DNA from: HGM13010 sp934527315
GTDB taxonomy: Bacteria; Bacillota; Clostridia; Oscillospirales; Oscillospiraceae
Assembly: GCA_934527315.1 (NCBI GenBank)
Contig: CAKTAK010000006.1
Span: 3,759-67,758 of the forward strand
Length of the DNA stretch: 64,000 nucleotides
Reading direction: 5' to 3'
Below the pieces are notes generated by a model. The model was not told the DNA's origin, made no database searches, and saw only the letters and a program-made list of their open reading frames with translations. Shown here in pieces: positions 50,288 through 59,156 of this stretch. How positions within the stretch are numbered: the stretch's first letter is position 1; every line of letters starts with the position of its first letter. The translations under genes were made by a program, and so were the position numbers.

Positions 50288-50666
50288 AGCGGGCGGAATC
50301 GGGAACGGGGCCAAACACAATCCATTTGCCGTCAATTTTCAGCTCCACATGGTCGCCACAGAACTGATAACCGTAGCCGGTGCCGAAATTCGAGGTATTG
50401 TCCTTTGCGGGACGTTGGGTGTGGTCCACGGCGGCGGTAATTTCTCCGTCCATATTGCCGCAGCGGCCGGTGATTGCGCTCTCTTGCCCGGTAGTCTGAT
50501 AGAGGACACCGTTGATTTGTACCATTTCCGGCAGCACCTCCGAAACCGGGGGAGAATCGGGCTCATCTTCCGCCGGAATGGGAGCGGGGTCATTGCTGAT
50601 GATGCTCACCAGAGCGATGGTCAGCGCCAACACGGCTGCCACCAAAAGAATACTCCATTTACGCAT
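50286..50666 (-). CDS. Hypothetical membrane-anchored protein
   Basis: 126 residues: an N-terminal helix (WSILLVAAVLALTIALVSII), a Pro/Glu-rich linker (PAPIPAEDEPDSPP) and a small extracytoplasmic domain with two Cys (GRCGNMDGEI, YQFCGDHVELKI) that could form a disulfide. I do not recognise the family. The start was taken at the ATG 7 nt after AAGGAGG. Confidence 0.7.
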   Translation of the reverse strand: MRKWSILLVAAVLALTIALVSIISNDPAPIPAEDEPDSPPVSEVLPEMVQINGVLYQTTGQESAITGRCGNMDGEITAAVDHTQRPAKDNTSNFGTGYGYQFCGDHVELKIDGKWIVFGPVPDSAR

Positions 50667-50714
50667 ACGCTTGCCTCCTTCATCGGGTTCTGTCAATTAG
50701 ACGGGCGCCCGGAC

Positions 50715-50748
50715 AAAAAAGTTCCCGGATTCCATGAGAATCCGGGAA
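50715..50748 (-). terminator. uppP terminator
   Basis: An 11-bp stem (TTCCCGGATTC and complement) followed on the minus strand by ACTTTTTT. Confidence 0.88.
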
Positions 50749-50752
50749 TTGT

Positions 50753-51574
50753 TTATTTCAGCAGGGTGTAGGCAATCACCAGAATGCCCAGAGCGATGCG
50801 GTACCAACCGAATACCTTGAAGTCATGGCGGCGGACATAAGCCATGAGCCACTTGATGCTCACCACGGAAACCACAAAGGCAACCACCATGCCGATGATA
50901 AGGGTCATCAGCTCCGGGGAGGTGAAGTGGAAACCGAATTTTACCAGTTTCAGCAGACTTGCACCCAACATGGTGGGCACCGCCAGAAAGAACGTAAACT
51001 CTGCGGCGGCGGTCCGGGAAACGCCCAGCAGCAGCGCGCCCACAATGGTGGCGCCGGAGCGGGAAGTACCGGGAATCATGGCTAAAGCCTGAAAGAAACC
51101 GATGAGCACGGCGGTTTTATAATCAATCTGGCCGATTTCCTGCACCTTCGGCGTCCGGTTTCGGTTCCAGTTTTCAATGACGATGAACGCAATGCCGTAA
51201 AGGATCAGCATGACGGCAATGGAGATGGGGTGACCGAAATGGGCCTCCAGAAAATCGTCCAGCAGCAGACCCAGCACCGCAGAGGGAATGCAGGCGGCGA
51301 CCACGTGGAACCACATGGAGAAAATCGGCTTTTGAATGACCGGCTTTTCCCGAAAACGGAAGGGCCACATTTTATGCCAGAATACCACCACAACGGCCAG
51401 AATCGCGCCCAACTGAATGACCACAAAGAACATTTCTTTGAACGATTCCGTCATATTCAATCCAATCAAATCATCCAGCAGGAGCATGTGTCCGGTGCTG
51501 CTGATGGGCAGCCACTCCGTAATGCCCTCCACAATGCCGATGATAATGACTTTCCATAATTCCAATTGTTCCAT
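50753..51574 (-). CDS. uppP: Undecaprenyl-diphosphatase
   Basis: 273 residues, eight or so membrane helices. BacA/UppP motifs: GIVEGITEWLPISSTGH (catalytic Glu-rich region) and MIPGTSRSGATIVGALLLG. It dephosphorylates undecaprenyl pyrophosphate to recycle the lipid carrier for peptidoglycan and wall polymer synthesis and can confer bacitracin resistance. The start at 51574 follows AAAGGCAGG; upstream codons overlap no recognisable protein. Single gene. Confidence 0.96.
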   Translation of the reverse strand: MEQLELWKVIIIGIVEGITEWLPISSTGHMLLLDDLIGLNMTESFKEMFFVVIQLGAILAVVVVFWHKMWPFRFREKPVIQKPIFSMWFHVVAACIPSAVLGLLLDDFLEAHFGHPISIAVMLILYGIAFIVIENWNRNRTPKVQEIGQIDYKTAVLIGFFQALAMIPGTSRSGATIVGALLLGVSRTAAAEFTFFLAVPTMLGASLLKLVKFGFHFTSPELMTLIIGMVVAFVVSVVSIKWLMAYVRRHDFKVFGWYRIALGILVIAYTLLK

Positions 51575-51689
51575 AAGGGACCTGCCTTTCTGCGCCGAAA
51601 CGCGGTGGTCATTATAGCAGACGGGGGCGAAGAAAACAACCGGAATGAACCACATTCCGGTTGACTTCAGAAAAATTCACAATTTTTGC

Positions 51690-52892
51690 TCAGCTTTCCC
51701 GCAGCTCTTCCTGGCTCTGGGTGTATCCTGCCAGGTCGGAATCAAAGTGAATCACGGGGACATATCTGTGGGTATCGGAGTGAATGGCGGTGCGCACGGC
51801 GTTTTCCACCGTTTCGGTCTGTCTCATAGCGTCCATGGGCATCAGCACGTCGAATACCACGTTGGTGCGGTTTTTGCCCTTGACCATGCGAATGTCGTGG
51901 GGCTGCATCCGGGGGTCTACGGTGTTGAGGGCGGCGCGGATTTTGGACTTCAGCTCGTTCAGCTCCGGGTCGTCGGTGACAATGGGGTCATAGTGCAGGG
52001 TGACCTCCAGATTGTCCCGGTTGCGGAACTGGGTTTCCAATTCGTCCAATACCTCGTGGCTGTCCAGTACGTCGGCGCGATAGTCGATTTCTGCATGAGC
52101 GGTGGCGAAGATACGGCCGGGACCGTAATCGTGGACGATGATGTCATGAACGCCCAACACTTCCGGACGGCTGAGAATGGTATTCTGAATATGGGCCACC
52201 AGATTGGGGTCCGGGGTCTGCCCCAACAAGGGAGAAATGGTATCCCATGCGATGCCGATGCCGCTGTACAGAATGAACAGCGCCACGGCAAGGCCCATCC
52301 AACCATCGGTTTGCAGGCCGGTGAATTTGGAAATCAGGCAGCTGAGCAGCACCACGGCGGTGGAAATGACGTCATTTCTGCTGTCGGCGGCGGTAGCAAG
52401 CAGAGTGGTGGAATGAATGTAATTGCCCAACTTCACGTTGAATCGGTTCATCCAGAATTTTACCAGAATGGACAGCACCAGAATCACAATGGACAACAGA
52501 GAAAATTCCACCGCTGCCGGGTGAAGAATTTTATCCAGAGAGGATTCGGCCAAGGTGTAGCCAATCATCAGAATCATGGCAGACACCAGCAAGCCGCTCA
52601 TGTATTCCACCCGGGCATGACCGTACGGGTGCTTGGAATCGGCGGGCTTTGCGGCGATTTTGAATCCAATCAGCGTGACCACCGAGGAAGAGGCATCGGA
52701 CAGGTTGTTCACGGCGTCAGCCATAATGGAAACACTGCCGGTGAGAATGCCGGCCAGCAGCTTTGCCAGAAACAGCAGCACGTTGCAGGCAATGCCCACG
52801 GTGCCGCTGAGCTTGCCGATGGCGGTATGGACTGCGGGGTTTTGAATGTGCTCATAGTCCTTTACAAAACGATGCAGTAAAAAATCAGTCAT
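51690..52892 (-). CDS. Cation diffusion facilitator family transporter
   Basis: 400 residues. Six membrane helices with the two metal-site motifs MADAVNNLSDA and AADSRNDVIST, then a cytoplasmic ferredoxin-like dimerisation domain and an additional C-terminal region. CDF proteins export Zn2+, Mn2+, Fe2+ or Co2+ in exchange for protons. The second-site DSRND is often seen in manganese or iron exporters, so Mn/Fe efflux is as likely as Zn. ATG at 52892; an in-frame TTG precedes it. Confidence 0.92.
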   Translation of the reverse strand: MTDFLLHRFVKDYEHIQNPAVHTAIGKLSGTVGIACNVLLFLAKLLAGILTGSVSIMADAVNNLSDASSSVVTLIGFKIAAKPADSKHPYGHARVEYMSGLLVSAMILMIGYTLAESSLDKILHPAAVEFSLLSIVILVLSILVKFWMNRFNVKLGNYIHSTTLLATAADSRNDVISTAVVLLSCLISKFTGLQTDGWMGLAVALFILYSGIGIAWDTISPLLGQTPDPNLVAHIQNTILSRPEVLGVHDIIVHDYGPGRIFATAHAEIDYRADVLDSHEVLDELETQFRNRDNLEVTLHYDPIVTDDPELNELKSKIRAALNTVDPRMQPHDIRMVKGKNRTNVVFDVLMPMDAMRQTETVENAVRTAIHSDTHRYVPVIHFDSDLAGYTQSQEELRES

Positions 52893-53078
52893 CAATGACG
52901 TTGCCTTCTTTCAAAAAGATAGTTCGACTATAACACGAATCGACCGCGCCCGCAATCATAAATCCGGAAAAATACCCGGAGCGGGGCAGTAGAATCCACT
53001 TCCTTTTTGTAAAGGATTCTGTTAAACTATCCACAGTATATGCTGCGCGGAGAAAACGGCGCAGAAGGAGAGTGGAAT

Positions 53079-54350
53079 ATGAACCGGTTGACAATGCTGC
53101 AGGGCATGAAGGTTGTGGATTTTTCCACGTTTGTGGCGGGCCCCACCTGTGCAAAAATTCTGGGGGAGTACGGCGCAGACGTGATTCGCGTGGAGCCCCA
53201 TATCGGCGATTCCGTGCGCTATGTGGCGCGGCAGATGCAGGGCGTTACCAATGGCGACAACCCGTTTTATGACAATATCAACGGAAATAAGCGGCAAATC
53301 TGTCTGGAAACCCGGACGGCGCAGGGCTTGGAGGTTCTGCATCGGCTGTTGGCGGACGCGGACGTATTTGTCTGCAATATGCGGGAAAATCAGGCGAAAA
53401 AATCCGGGTTGGATTGGGAGAGCCTGCATGAAAAATATCCGAAACTGATTTATGCCAACGTGACCGGCTACGGCGACCACGGACCCTTGGCGGGGCAGGC
53501 GGGATTTGACAACACCGCCTATCATTCCCGGACGGGCTTGAACAGCGCCACATTGCAGCCCGGAGAAACGCCCACAACGGCATACACCGGCTTGGGAGAT
53601 ATTCCCACGGGCACGTATCTGGCAATGGGCGTGATGGCGGCGTATGTGCAGGCGCAGCGCACGGGCGTGGGCGAATTTGTCACCGCGAGCCTGTATGGTG
53701 CGGGAATGTGGTCCGAGGTATTCCCGGTGGTTTTTGCGCAGGCGCCCTATGAAGACCGATACCCGAAGGAGCGGGCGGACCGTTTACTGCTGACCCAGAA
53801 TTTCCGGACGGCTGACGGCCGATGGTTTACGCTGAATACGGGCAACTGGGAAAAGGATTGGCCGCGGTTGGCAAAAGGCTTGGGCTTTGATGAGGCGCTG
53901 ATTGCGAAAACGGCTCGGCTGAATGACGCAATGCCCGTGCACCGGCAGTTATATCAAATGGTGACCGAGGCATTTGCAAAGGAAGACTATGCCCATTGGA
54001 ACGCATTGCTGAATGAGCTGGATATTGCCCACGATTTGTGCCAGACGTTCCGGGAAGTGGTGGACGACCCGGCGGCATTGGAGGCGGATTTGCTCCAACC
54101 GGTGCGGTATGCCCACAGCGGGTCGGAAGTGAAATTGGTGCGCAGTCCGGTGCAGTTCCGTCTGGGCGGTCTGCCGGAAACGGAGCCCGCGCGAGACGTG
54201 GGTGCGGACACCATGGAAATTCTTCGGGCTTGCGGGTACGCGGAAACGGAAATTGCTGCCATGGAAGAGCAGGGAATCATCGGCGTACCGGGAGACCCGG
54301 ATGTTTACAACCGCTATTGGAACAGTAAATTCGACGGAAAGAAAAAATAA
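53079..54350 (+). CDS. Family III (CaiB/BaiF) CoA-transferase
   Basis: 423 residues. Family features: VVDFSTFVAGPTCAKILGEY, GADVIRVEPHIGD, NKRQICLETRTAQG, VTGYGDHGPLAGQAGFDNTA and the catalytic Asp174 in TGLGDIPTGTY, which forms the acyl-aspartyl intermediate. It moves CoA between carboxylic acids; the substrates are unknown. AAGGAG lies 8 nt before the ATG. It stands alone. A second member of the family (CaiB-like) lies 5 kb downstream on the other strand. Confidence 0.92.
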   Translation: MNRLTMLQGMKVVDFSTFVAGPTCAKILGEYGADVIRVEPHIGDSVRYVARQMQGVTNGDNPFYDNINGNKRQICLETRTAQGLEVLHRLLADADVFVCNMRENQAKKSGLDWESLHEKYPKLIYANVTGYGDHGPLAGQAGFDNTAYHSRTGLNSATLQPGETPTTAYTGLGDIPTGTYLAMGVMAAYVQAQRTGVGEFVTASLYGAGMWSEVFPVVFAQAPYEDRYPKERADRLLLTQNFRTADGRWFTLNTGNWEKDWPRLAKGLGFDEALIAKTARLNDAMPVHRQLYQMVTEAFAKEDYAHWNALLNELDIAHDLCQTFREVVDDPAALEADLLQPVRYAHSGSEVKLVRSPVQFRLGGLPETEPARDVGADTMEILRACGYAETEIAAMEEQGIIGVPGDPDVYNRYWNSKFDGKKK

Positions 54351-54352
54351 AC

Positions 54353-54393
54353 GAAAAAGCGCCGGGTGTGGAAATCATTCCACACCCGGCGCT
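54353..54393 (-). terminator. Terminator of the lipoprotein gene
   Basis: A perfect 16-bp stem (arms 54358-54373 and 54378-54393) followed on the minus strand by TTTTTCG; it could also slow transcripts from the convergent CoA-transferase gene. Confidence 0.88.
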
Positions 54394-54435
54394 GCTTATG
54401 GTTGAAGTTGTACCCGGAATTATCGGGGGAAAGGG

Positions 54436-54954
54436 TTATTTTGCTGTGGTGCCCATGTAATTGATGCCCTCGCCGTCCAACACAACGCTGCCCACAAATT
54501 CCGCAGCTTGGGAATAATAGACAAAATCGGTTACGCTGTATTTGGCGCTCCGCACATCACGGAGCACAATGTGCAGATTTTCCTGGGCGTCTGTCCAGAC
54601 ATCTGCCTCCGGCATTCCCAGCTGCACCGTATCATCAAACAGTACGTAGGAATTTTCGCCGGAAACGGCTTGTACCAGATAATGCCCACGGTCATCCATC
54701 ATCAGTTCGCCGTCTGCCAGCATATCCTCCTGCACAAACAGCTGCACTGTCCATTCGCTGTCGTCGAAAACGAAAGAACAAGAGGAATAGGCGGTCATAC
54801 CGTCTAAAGTGCTTTCTCCCGGTGCGACCTTCAGCTGTGCGGGGGGCACGGGATTGTCCGCGGTGGGATTTTTTGTCTGCTGTTTTTCACAGCCGGCAAG
54901 GGCAAGCAAAAGTCCGGCGGACAGCAAAACCATGGGGAAAATGCGTTTCTTCAT
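54436..54954 (-). CDS. Hypothetical lipoprotein
   Basis: 172 residues. A signal peptide with lipobox LALAGCEKQ gives a lipid-anchored extracytoplasmic protein. The mature part contains mostly beta-prone segments (TVQLFVQEDMLADGELMMDD, HIVLRDVRSAKYSVTDFVYY) and no motif I recognise. The start follows AGGAGGAGG. It has its own promoter and terminator and lies directly downstream of the candidate ncRNA but is probably transcribed separately. Confidence 0.78.
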   Translation of the reverse strand: MKKRIFPMVLLSAGLLLALAGCEKQQTKNPTADNPVPPAQLKVAPGESTLDGMTAYSSCSFVFDDSEWTVQLFVQEDMLADGELMMDDRGHYLVQAVSGENSYVLFDDTVQLGMPEADVWTDAQENLHIVLRDVRSAKYSVTDFVYYSQAAEFVGSVVLDGEGINYMGTTAK

Positions 54955-55004
54955 ATAAGATCCTCCTCCTACATTAAAAATGATGTATTTGTTGAACCAA
55001 TTAC

Positions 55005-55033
55005 AGTATACCATAGTCTGCTCTATGCCGCAA
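55005..55033 (-). promoter_or_regulatory. Promoter of the lipoprotein gene
   Basis: Minus strand: TTGCGG, 17-bp spacer, TATACT with extended TGG. Confidence 0.65.
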
Positions 55034-55091
55034 GATTCACTGTAGAATAGCTGAAAAATTAAACTCGGCGGGGCTTGGAAGAAATCGGAGA

Positions 55092-55138
55092 ATAAAAACG
55101 AACTGACCACATATCCAACGCGAATATGTGGTCAGTTC
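55092..55138 (-). terminator. Terminator of the candidate ncRNA
   Basis: A perfect 15-bp stem (55100-55114 with 55124-55138), 9-nt loop, followed on the minus strand by TTTTTATT. Confidence 0.9.
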
Positions 55139-55571
55139 TTCTGGATGGGATCATTCACCGGAATCCTCTCCTTTTTCTGTTATGAAATTTTTGGATTCTA
55201 CATTGTAATCGGTACCACGGTCTCCGTTCTGTCACTTCATACTCGGATCCTTACAATGTATGCTGGTGAGAGTTTCTCGCTTGGCTTTTGTTTCTTCTGT
55301 CGGGTCGCTGATCAACGAATTTCGGTCAATCTTTCTTCCATATTTGACCCCGGTTTCCTGCTGCGCGATTGAGAAATTAAGATTACATACCCTCTGCTAC
55401 ACGTCTGGAAAACTTGCTGCGATACTTCAAAATCCTTTGGAGTATCGACCCTGCTCATTTCATCGGACTGTACCTCCTGTACATATTCTTATATGGAACG
55501 AGCGTCACCTCCTTCAGAATTTCACTCTTCCGCGTCCGGAAGATCTTCTGTGATTTGGTTTCCCTCGGTTC
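55092..55571 (-). ncRNA. Candidate structured noncoding RNA, about 480 nt
   Basis: The 812-bp gap between the lipoprotein gene and truA contains, on the minus strand, a promoter (55578-55606) and about 480 nt later a strong terminator (55092-55138). In between there is no minus-strand ORF of 60 codons but many perfect inverted repeats: 55526-55532/55537-55543 (7 bp, 4-nt loop), 55482-55486/55491-55495, 55470-55473/55479-55482, 55420-55426/55441-55447, 55324-55329/55344-55349 and 55199-55208/55251-55260 (10 bp, enclosing 55217-55220/55224-55227). It lacks RNase P, tmRNA, SRP and T-box hallmarks as far as I can see. Short overlapping minus-strand ORFs (about 48 and 27 codons) exist, so a decayed coding element is the alternative. 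Plus-strand ORFs here do not look protein-like. Confidence 0.6.
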
Positions 55572-55577
55572 GATTGT

Positions 55578-55606
55578 AGGATACCATATTGTTAGAGGAA
55601 TGTCAA
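55578..55606 (-). promoter_or_regulatory. Promoter of the candidate ncRNA
   Basis: Minus strand: perfect TTGACA, 17-bp spacer, TATCCT with extended TGG. Confidence 0.7.
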
Positions 55607-55714
55607 TAGGTTTTTAAGAAAAATATACAAGAAATTTTAAAAATATAGAATCGGTATGGACAAAATGACGGAAGTGTATGCGCAGAACGGACAAATGTGC
55701 GAAAATCACGTTAC

Positions 55715-55743
55715 TTGCCCGGAATCGGGGTCTATGGTATGAT
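55715..55743 (+). promoter_or_regulatory. truA promoter
   Basis: TTGCCC, 17-bp spacer, TATGAT with extended TGG, just upstream of the truA ribosome binding site. Confidence 0.6.
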
Positions 55744-55766
55744 AGGAAAAACGAGGAGGCGGTGAA

Positions 55767-56549
55767 ATGCAGACATTTTGCTTGACGCTTTGCTATGACG
55801 GCACACGGTACAACGGGTGGCAAAGACAAGGGAATACACCCAACACCATTCAGGAAAAATTGGAGACGCTGCTTTCCCGCTTGCTGAATCAGCCGATTGA
55901 AGTGGCGGGCTCTGGGCGAACAGATGCCGGGGTTCATGCGCGGATGCAGACGGCATCTTTCCGCGGGGAAACGAATCTGACGGCGGAGGAGCTGCTGACC
56001 CAAATCCGGCAGTATTTGCCGGAGGATATCGGCGCGGTGGATTTGGTGCCGGCGCCGGAGCGGTTTCATGCCCGGCTGAGCTGCACCGGGAAACAGTATC
56101 GCTATCGGGTCTGGAACAGCAGCGAACCCTGCGTGTTTCAGCGGAAATATGTCTATGTGCTGCCGGAACCCTTGGAGATTCCTGCGATGGAGCGGGCGGC
56201 GGGCTTTCTGCTGGGAACCCACGATTTCCGCAGCTTTTGCGGCAATCGGAATATGAAGAAATCTACGGTGCGCACCGTGGATCGGATTGAAATTCTCCGG
56301 GAGGGTCCGGAGGTGCAGTTTGTCTTCCACGGAGACGGTTTTTTATACCACATGGTGCGAATCCTCACCGGTACATTATTGGAAGTGGGATTGGGAAAAC
56401 GCCCGGCGGAGAGTATGCCGGAGCTGCTGCGCGCCATGGAACGAAGTCAGGCGGGATTCCTTGCTCCGGCACAGGGACTGTGGTTAGATGCAGTGGAGTA
56501 TAAAAATTTTTCTCCAACTGCGAAAAAACTCTTTACATTATCACATTAG
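55767..56549 (+). CDS. truA: tRNA pseudouridine(38-40) synthase
   Basis: 260 residues. Modifies uridines 38-40 in the tRNA anticodon arm. Catalytic Asp53 lies in GSGRTDAGVHA; other family motifs are CYDGTRYNGWQRQ, RFHARLSCTGKQYRY and FHGDGFLYHMVRILTGTL. GAGGAGG precedes the ATG. Length is normal. The promoter of the next operon overlaps its last codons. Confidence 0.96.
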   Translation: MQTFCLTLCYDGTRYNGWQRQGNTPNTIQEKLETLLSRLLNQPIEVAGSGRTDAGVHARMQTASFRGETNLTAEELLTQIRQYLPEDIGAVDLVPAPERFHARLSCTGKQYRYRVWNSSEPCVFQRKYVYVLPEPLEIPAMERAAGFLLGTHDFRSFCGNRNMKKSTVRTVDRIEILREGPEVQFVFHGDGFLYHMVRILTGTLLEVGLGKRPAESMPELLRAMERSQAGFLAPAQGLWLDAVEYKNFSPTAKKLFTLSH

Positions 56550-56560
56550 TATGCTAAACT
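56532..56560 (+). promoter_or_regulatory. Promoter of the second amino-acid ABC operon
   Basis: TTTACA, 17-bp spacer, TAAACT; the -35 lies inside the end of truA. No leader peptide is visible between it and the first gene. Confidence 0.65.
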
Positions 56561-56615
56561 GATGACACGTTGAAGAGAACAACGCAGATTTCCAAATACT
56601 TGGAGGTATAAAAAT

Positions 56616-57431
56616 ATGAAAATGAAGAAACTGATGGCCGCCGCTATGGCCGGCGCACTTTGCCTGAGCATGGCTGCTTGCGGCAGCAAAGCCGAAACGC
56701 CCGCTGCAACGGACGATGCGGCGCAGACCGATTTGGAATATATCAAGAGCAAGGGCACTCTGGTTGTGGGCGTAACCGATTTCGAGCCCATGGATTATAA
56801 AGATGCCGACGGCAACTGGATTGGCTTTGACGCTGACTTGGCAAAAGCATTCGGCGAGAGCCTGGGCGTGGACGTTGAGTTCGTGGAAATCGATTGGGAC
56901 AACAAAATTCTGGAGCTGAATGCAAAGACCATTGACTGCGTCTGGAACGGCATGACTCTGACTGATGAAGTGACCAGCTCCATGGAATGCTCCAACCCCT
57001 ACTGCAATAACGCACAGGTTGTGATCGTTCCCAAAGACAAGGCTGATGATTACGCAACCGTAGAGGCTTGCGCAGATCTGACCTTCGCAGCGGAAGCCGG
57101 TTCTGCCGGTGAGGCTGAGCTGAATGCACTGGGCTACAATGTGACGCCGGTGAAGAGCCAGGCTGACGCGCTGATGGAAGTGGCTGCCGGAACGTCCGAC
57201 GCTGCGGTGATTGACTCTCTGATGGCTGCCGCCATGGTGGGCGCTGACACCGGTTATTCCAATCTGACCTATACTGTGGGTCTGAACAGCGAAGAGTATG
57301 GCGTCGGTTTCCGCAAGGGTTCCGATTTGGCTGCTGCGCTGAACGATTTCTTTGCCAAGGGCTATGCAGACGGTTCTGTGGCTGAGTTGGCAGAGACCTA
57401 CGGTGTGCAGGCCTCTCTGATTGAACAGTAA
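56616..57431 (+). CDS. Polar amino-acid-binding lipoprotein (SBP_bac_3)
   Basis: 271 residues. Signal peptide with lipobox LSMAACGSK. The mature protein shows GTLVVGVTDFEPMDYKDADG, WIGFDADLAKAFGESLGVDV and TIDCVWNGMTLTDEV, the amino-acid binding-protein pattern. The ligand is not predictable; the WNGMTLT segment is frequent in glutamine or general polar amino acid binders. First gene of a three-gene operon with a single permease. AGGAGG precedes the ATG. Confidence 0.93.
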   Translation: MKMKKLMAAAMAGALCLSMAACGSKAETPAATDDAAQTDLEYIKSKGTLVVGVTDFEPMDYKDADGNWIGFDADLAKAFGESLGVDVEFVEIDWDNKILELNAKTIDCVWNGMTLTDEVTSSMECSNPYCNNAQVVIVPKDKADDYATVEACADLTFAAEAGSAGEAELNALGYNVTPVKSQADALMEVAAGTSDAAVIDSLMAAAMVGADTGYSNLTYTVGLNSEEYGVGFRKGSDLAAALNDFFAKGYADGSVAELAETYGVQASLIEQ

Positions 57432-57490
57432 TCAGAGCGAAAAACGATAAAAAATTGAACGGAGCAAGCGAAAAGCGCCGATTCCGTTTC

Positions 57491-57520
57491 AGCAGAGAGC
57501 GGTATCTGCCGCTCTCTGCT
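57491..57520 (+). other. Intergenic hairpin between binding protein and permease
   Basis: A perfect 12-bp stem (57491-57502 with 57509-57520) without a T run, in a 146-bp intra-operon gap. Probably an mRNA stability element that lets the binding protein accumulate over the permease. Confidence 0.55.
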
Positions 57521-57577
57521 TTCCACGTTTTCCCATGAGGAAAACTCAGAAGAAAAATGTTCCATCGGGAGGAAGTT

Positions 57578-58339
57578 ATGGACTGGAGTTTGATACAGGA
57601 GCAGATGCCAATCGTCATTCACGCATTGAACGTGGGTTTTTTGCAGACGCTCAAATTGTTTGTTGTGACGCTTTTGGGCGCCATTCCTTTGGGATTGGTG
57701 ATCTCCTTCGGGTCCATGAACAGCTGGGCGCCGTTCAGCTTTTTGCGGGGCGCAAGCTGGAGCGAAAAATGGTGGTGCCGGTGGTTTGTCAACGGCTGCC
57801 CCATTCGGTTCGTGACCAGAATCGTTGTCTGGGTGATTCGCGGTACCCCGCTGATGATTCAGCTGTTGATTATTTATTTCTTCCCCGGCTTGGTGCTGAA
57901 GAATAACTGGTGGGGCAGCGGCGAAGGCGGACGATTCCTGGCCTCTGCGGTGGCATTTATCTTCAACTATGCCTGCTATTTCTCGGAAATTTACCGCGGC
58001 GGCATTCAAGGTGTGCCGAAGGGTCAGCAGGAGGCCGGTCTGGTGCTGGGCATGACCAAAAGCCAGATTTTCTTTAAGGTCACGCTGATGCAGATGATTA
58101 AGCGCATTGTGCCGCCTATGTCCAACGAGATTATTACGTTGGTGAAGGATACCTCTCTGGCACGTATCATTGCGCTGCAGGAAATCATTTGGGCCGGTCA
58201 GTCCTTTATGAAGGGCTCTCAGGGCATTTCCGGCGCAATCTGGCCTTTGTTCTTTACGGCAATTTATTATCTGATTTTCAACGGTATTCTGACGGTTCTG
58301 TTGGGACGTTTGGAACGGAAACTGGATTATTTCCATTAA
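57578..58339 (+). CDS. Polar amino-acid ABC transporter permease
   Basis: 253 residues, about five helices, with VIRGTPLMIQLLIIYFFPGL and the ATPase-docking loop QEAGLVLGMTKSQIFFKVTL. A single permease gene implies a homodimeric channel, unlike the two-permease system at 24-26 kb. The start was taken at the ATG after GGGAGGAAG, seven codons downstream of an unsupported ATG. Confidence 0.92.
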   Translation: MDWSLIQEQMPIVIHALNVGFLQTLKLFVVTLLGAIPLGLVISFGSMNSWAPFSFLRGASWSEKWWCRWFVNGCPIRFVTRIVVWVIRGTPLMIQLLIIYFFPGLVLKNNWWGSGEGGRFLASAVAFIFNYACYFSEIYRGGIQGVPKGQQEAGLVLGMTKSQIFFKVTLMQMIKRIVPPMSNEIITLVKDTSLARIIALQEIIWAGQSFMKGSQGISGAIWPLFFTAIYYLIFNGILTVLLGRLERKLDYFH

Positions 58340-58352
58340 GGAGGCGGAGTCT

Positions 58353-59138
58353 ATGGCAATTTTGGAAGTCAATCATATCGAAAAGAGCTTCGGCTCCACA
58401 AAGGTGCTGCGGGACATCAGCTTTTCCATGGAGGCGGGCAATGCGCTGGCGATCATCGGCTCTTCCGGCTCCGGTAAAACGACGCTGCTGCGGTGCTTGA
58501 ACTTTCTGGAAACGCCGGACAGCGGCACCATCACCGTGGGGGGAGAGCTGCTGTTTGACGCAGCGGACCCCAACACCCAAAAAGAGCGGGATATTCGGAA
58601 AAAGCGCCTGCATTTCGGCATGGTGTTTCAGTCCTTTAACCTGTTTCCGCAGTATACGGCGCTGCAGAACGTGATGCTGGCAAGTCAGCTGTTGGCAAAG
58701 GAACGGCCGGACTTCAAGCAGAATAAAAAGCAGATTTTTGAGGAAATCGAGGCAAATGCCCAACAACTTCTGGGGGAAATGGGCTTGGTCAATCGGGCCG
58801 GGCACTATCCTCATCAGCTGTCCGGCGGTCAGCAGCAGCGGGTGGCCATTGCCCGGGCACTGGCACTCCACCCGGATATTCTCTGTTTTGACGAGCCCAC
58901 GTCTGCGCTGGACCCGGAATTGACCGGCGAAGTGCTGAAGGTCATTCGCGGTCTGGCTGACCAGAATACGACTATGGTGATCGTGACCCATGAAATGGCC
59001 TTCGCCCGAGACGTGGCGGACCAGGTGATTTTCATGGACGGCGGCGTGATTGTGGAGCAGGGCGAGGCACGACAGGTGATCGAGCACCCCACCCAGGAAC
59101 GCACCAAGCAGTTCCTTTCCCGGTACGCGGAGAATTGA
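58353..59138 (+). CDS. Amino-acid ABC transporter ATP-binding protein
   Basis: 261 residues with Walker A GSSGSGKTT, Q-loop FQSFNLFPQYTA, signature LSGGQQQR, Walker B ILCFDEPTSALD and VTHEMAFARDV. A slightly extended helical segment (KERPDFKQNKKQIFEEIEAN) is typical of GlnQ-type proteins. It energises the preceding permease. AAGGAGG precedes the ATG. Last gene of the operon. Confidence 0.95.
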   Translation: MAILEVNHIEKSFGSTKVLRDISFSMEAGNALAIIGSSGSGKTTLLRCLNFLETPDSGTITVGGELLFDAADPNTQKERDIRKKRLHFGMVFQSFNLFPQYTALQNVMLASQLLAKERPDFKQNKKQIFEEIEANAQQLLGEMGLVNRAGHYPHQLSGGQQQRVAIARALALHPDILCFDEPTSALDPELTGEVLKVIRGLADQNTTMVIVTHEMAFARDVADQVIFMDGGVIVEQGEARQVIEHPTQERTKQFLSRYAEN

Positions 59139-59156
59139 CAACACAAAACGAAAATT

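Noticed and set aside
55205..55230. TGGTACC on the minus strand as a possible T-box antiterminator
   Set aside because: The surrounding T-box core (GGGTGG...GCG) and Stem I elements are missing, and the following gene has its own promoter after the terminator.
55145..55617. Three overlapping plus-strand ORFs of 67-97 codons
   Set aside because: No ribosome binding sites and no similarity; they lie opposite the minus-strand promoter, hairpins and terminator of the ncRNA candidate.
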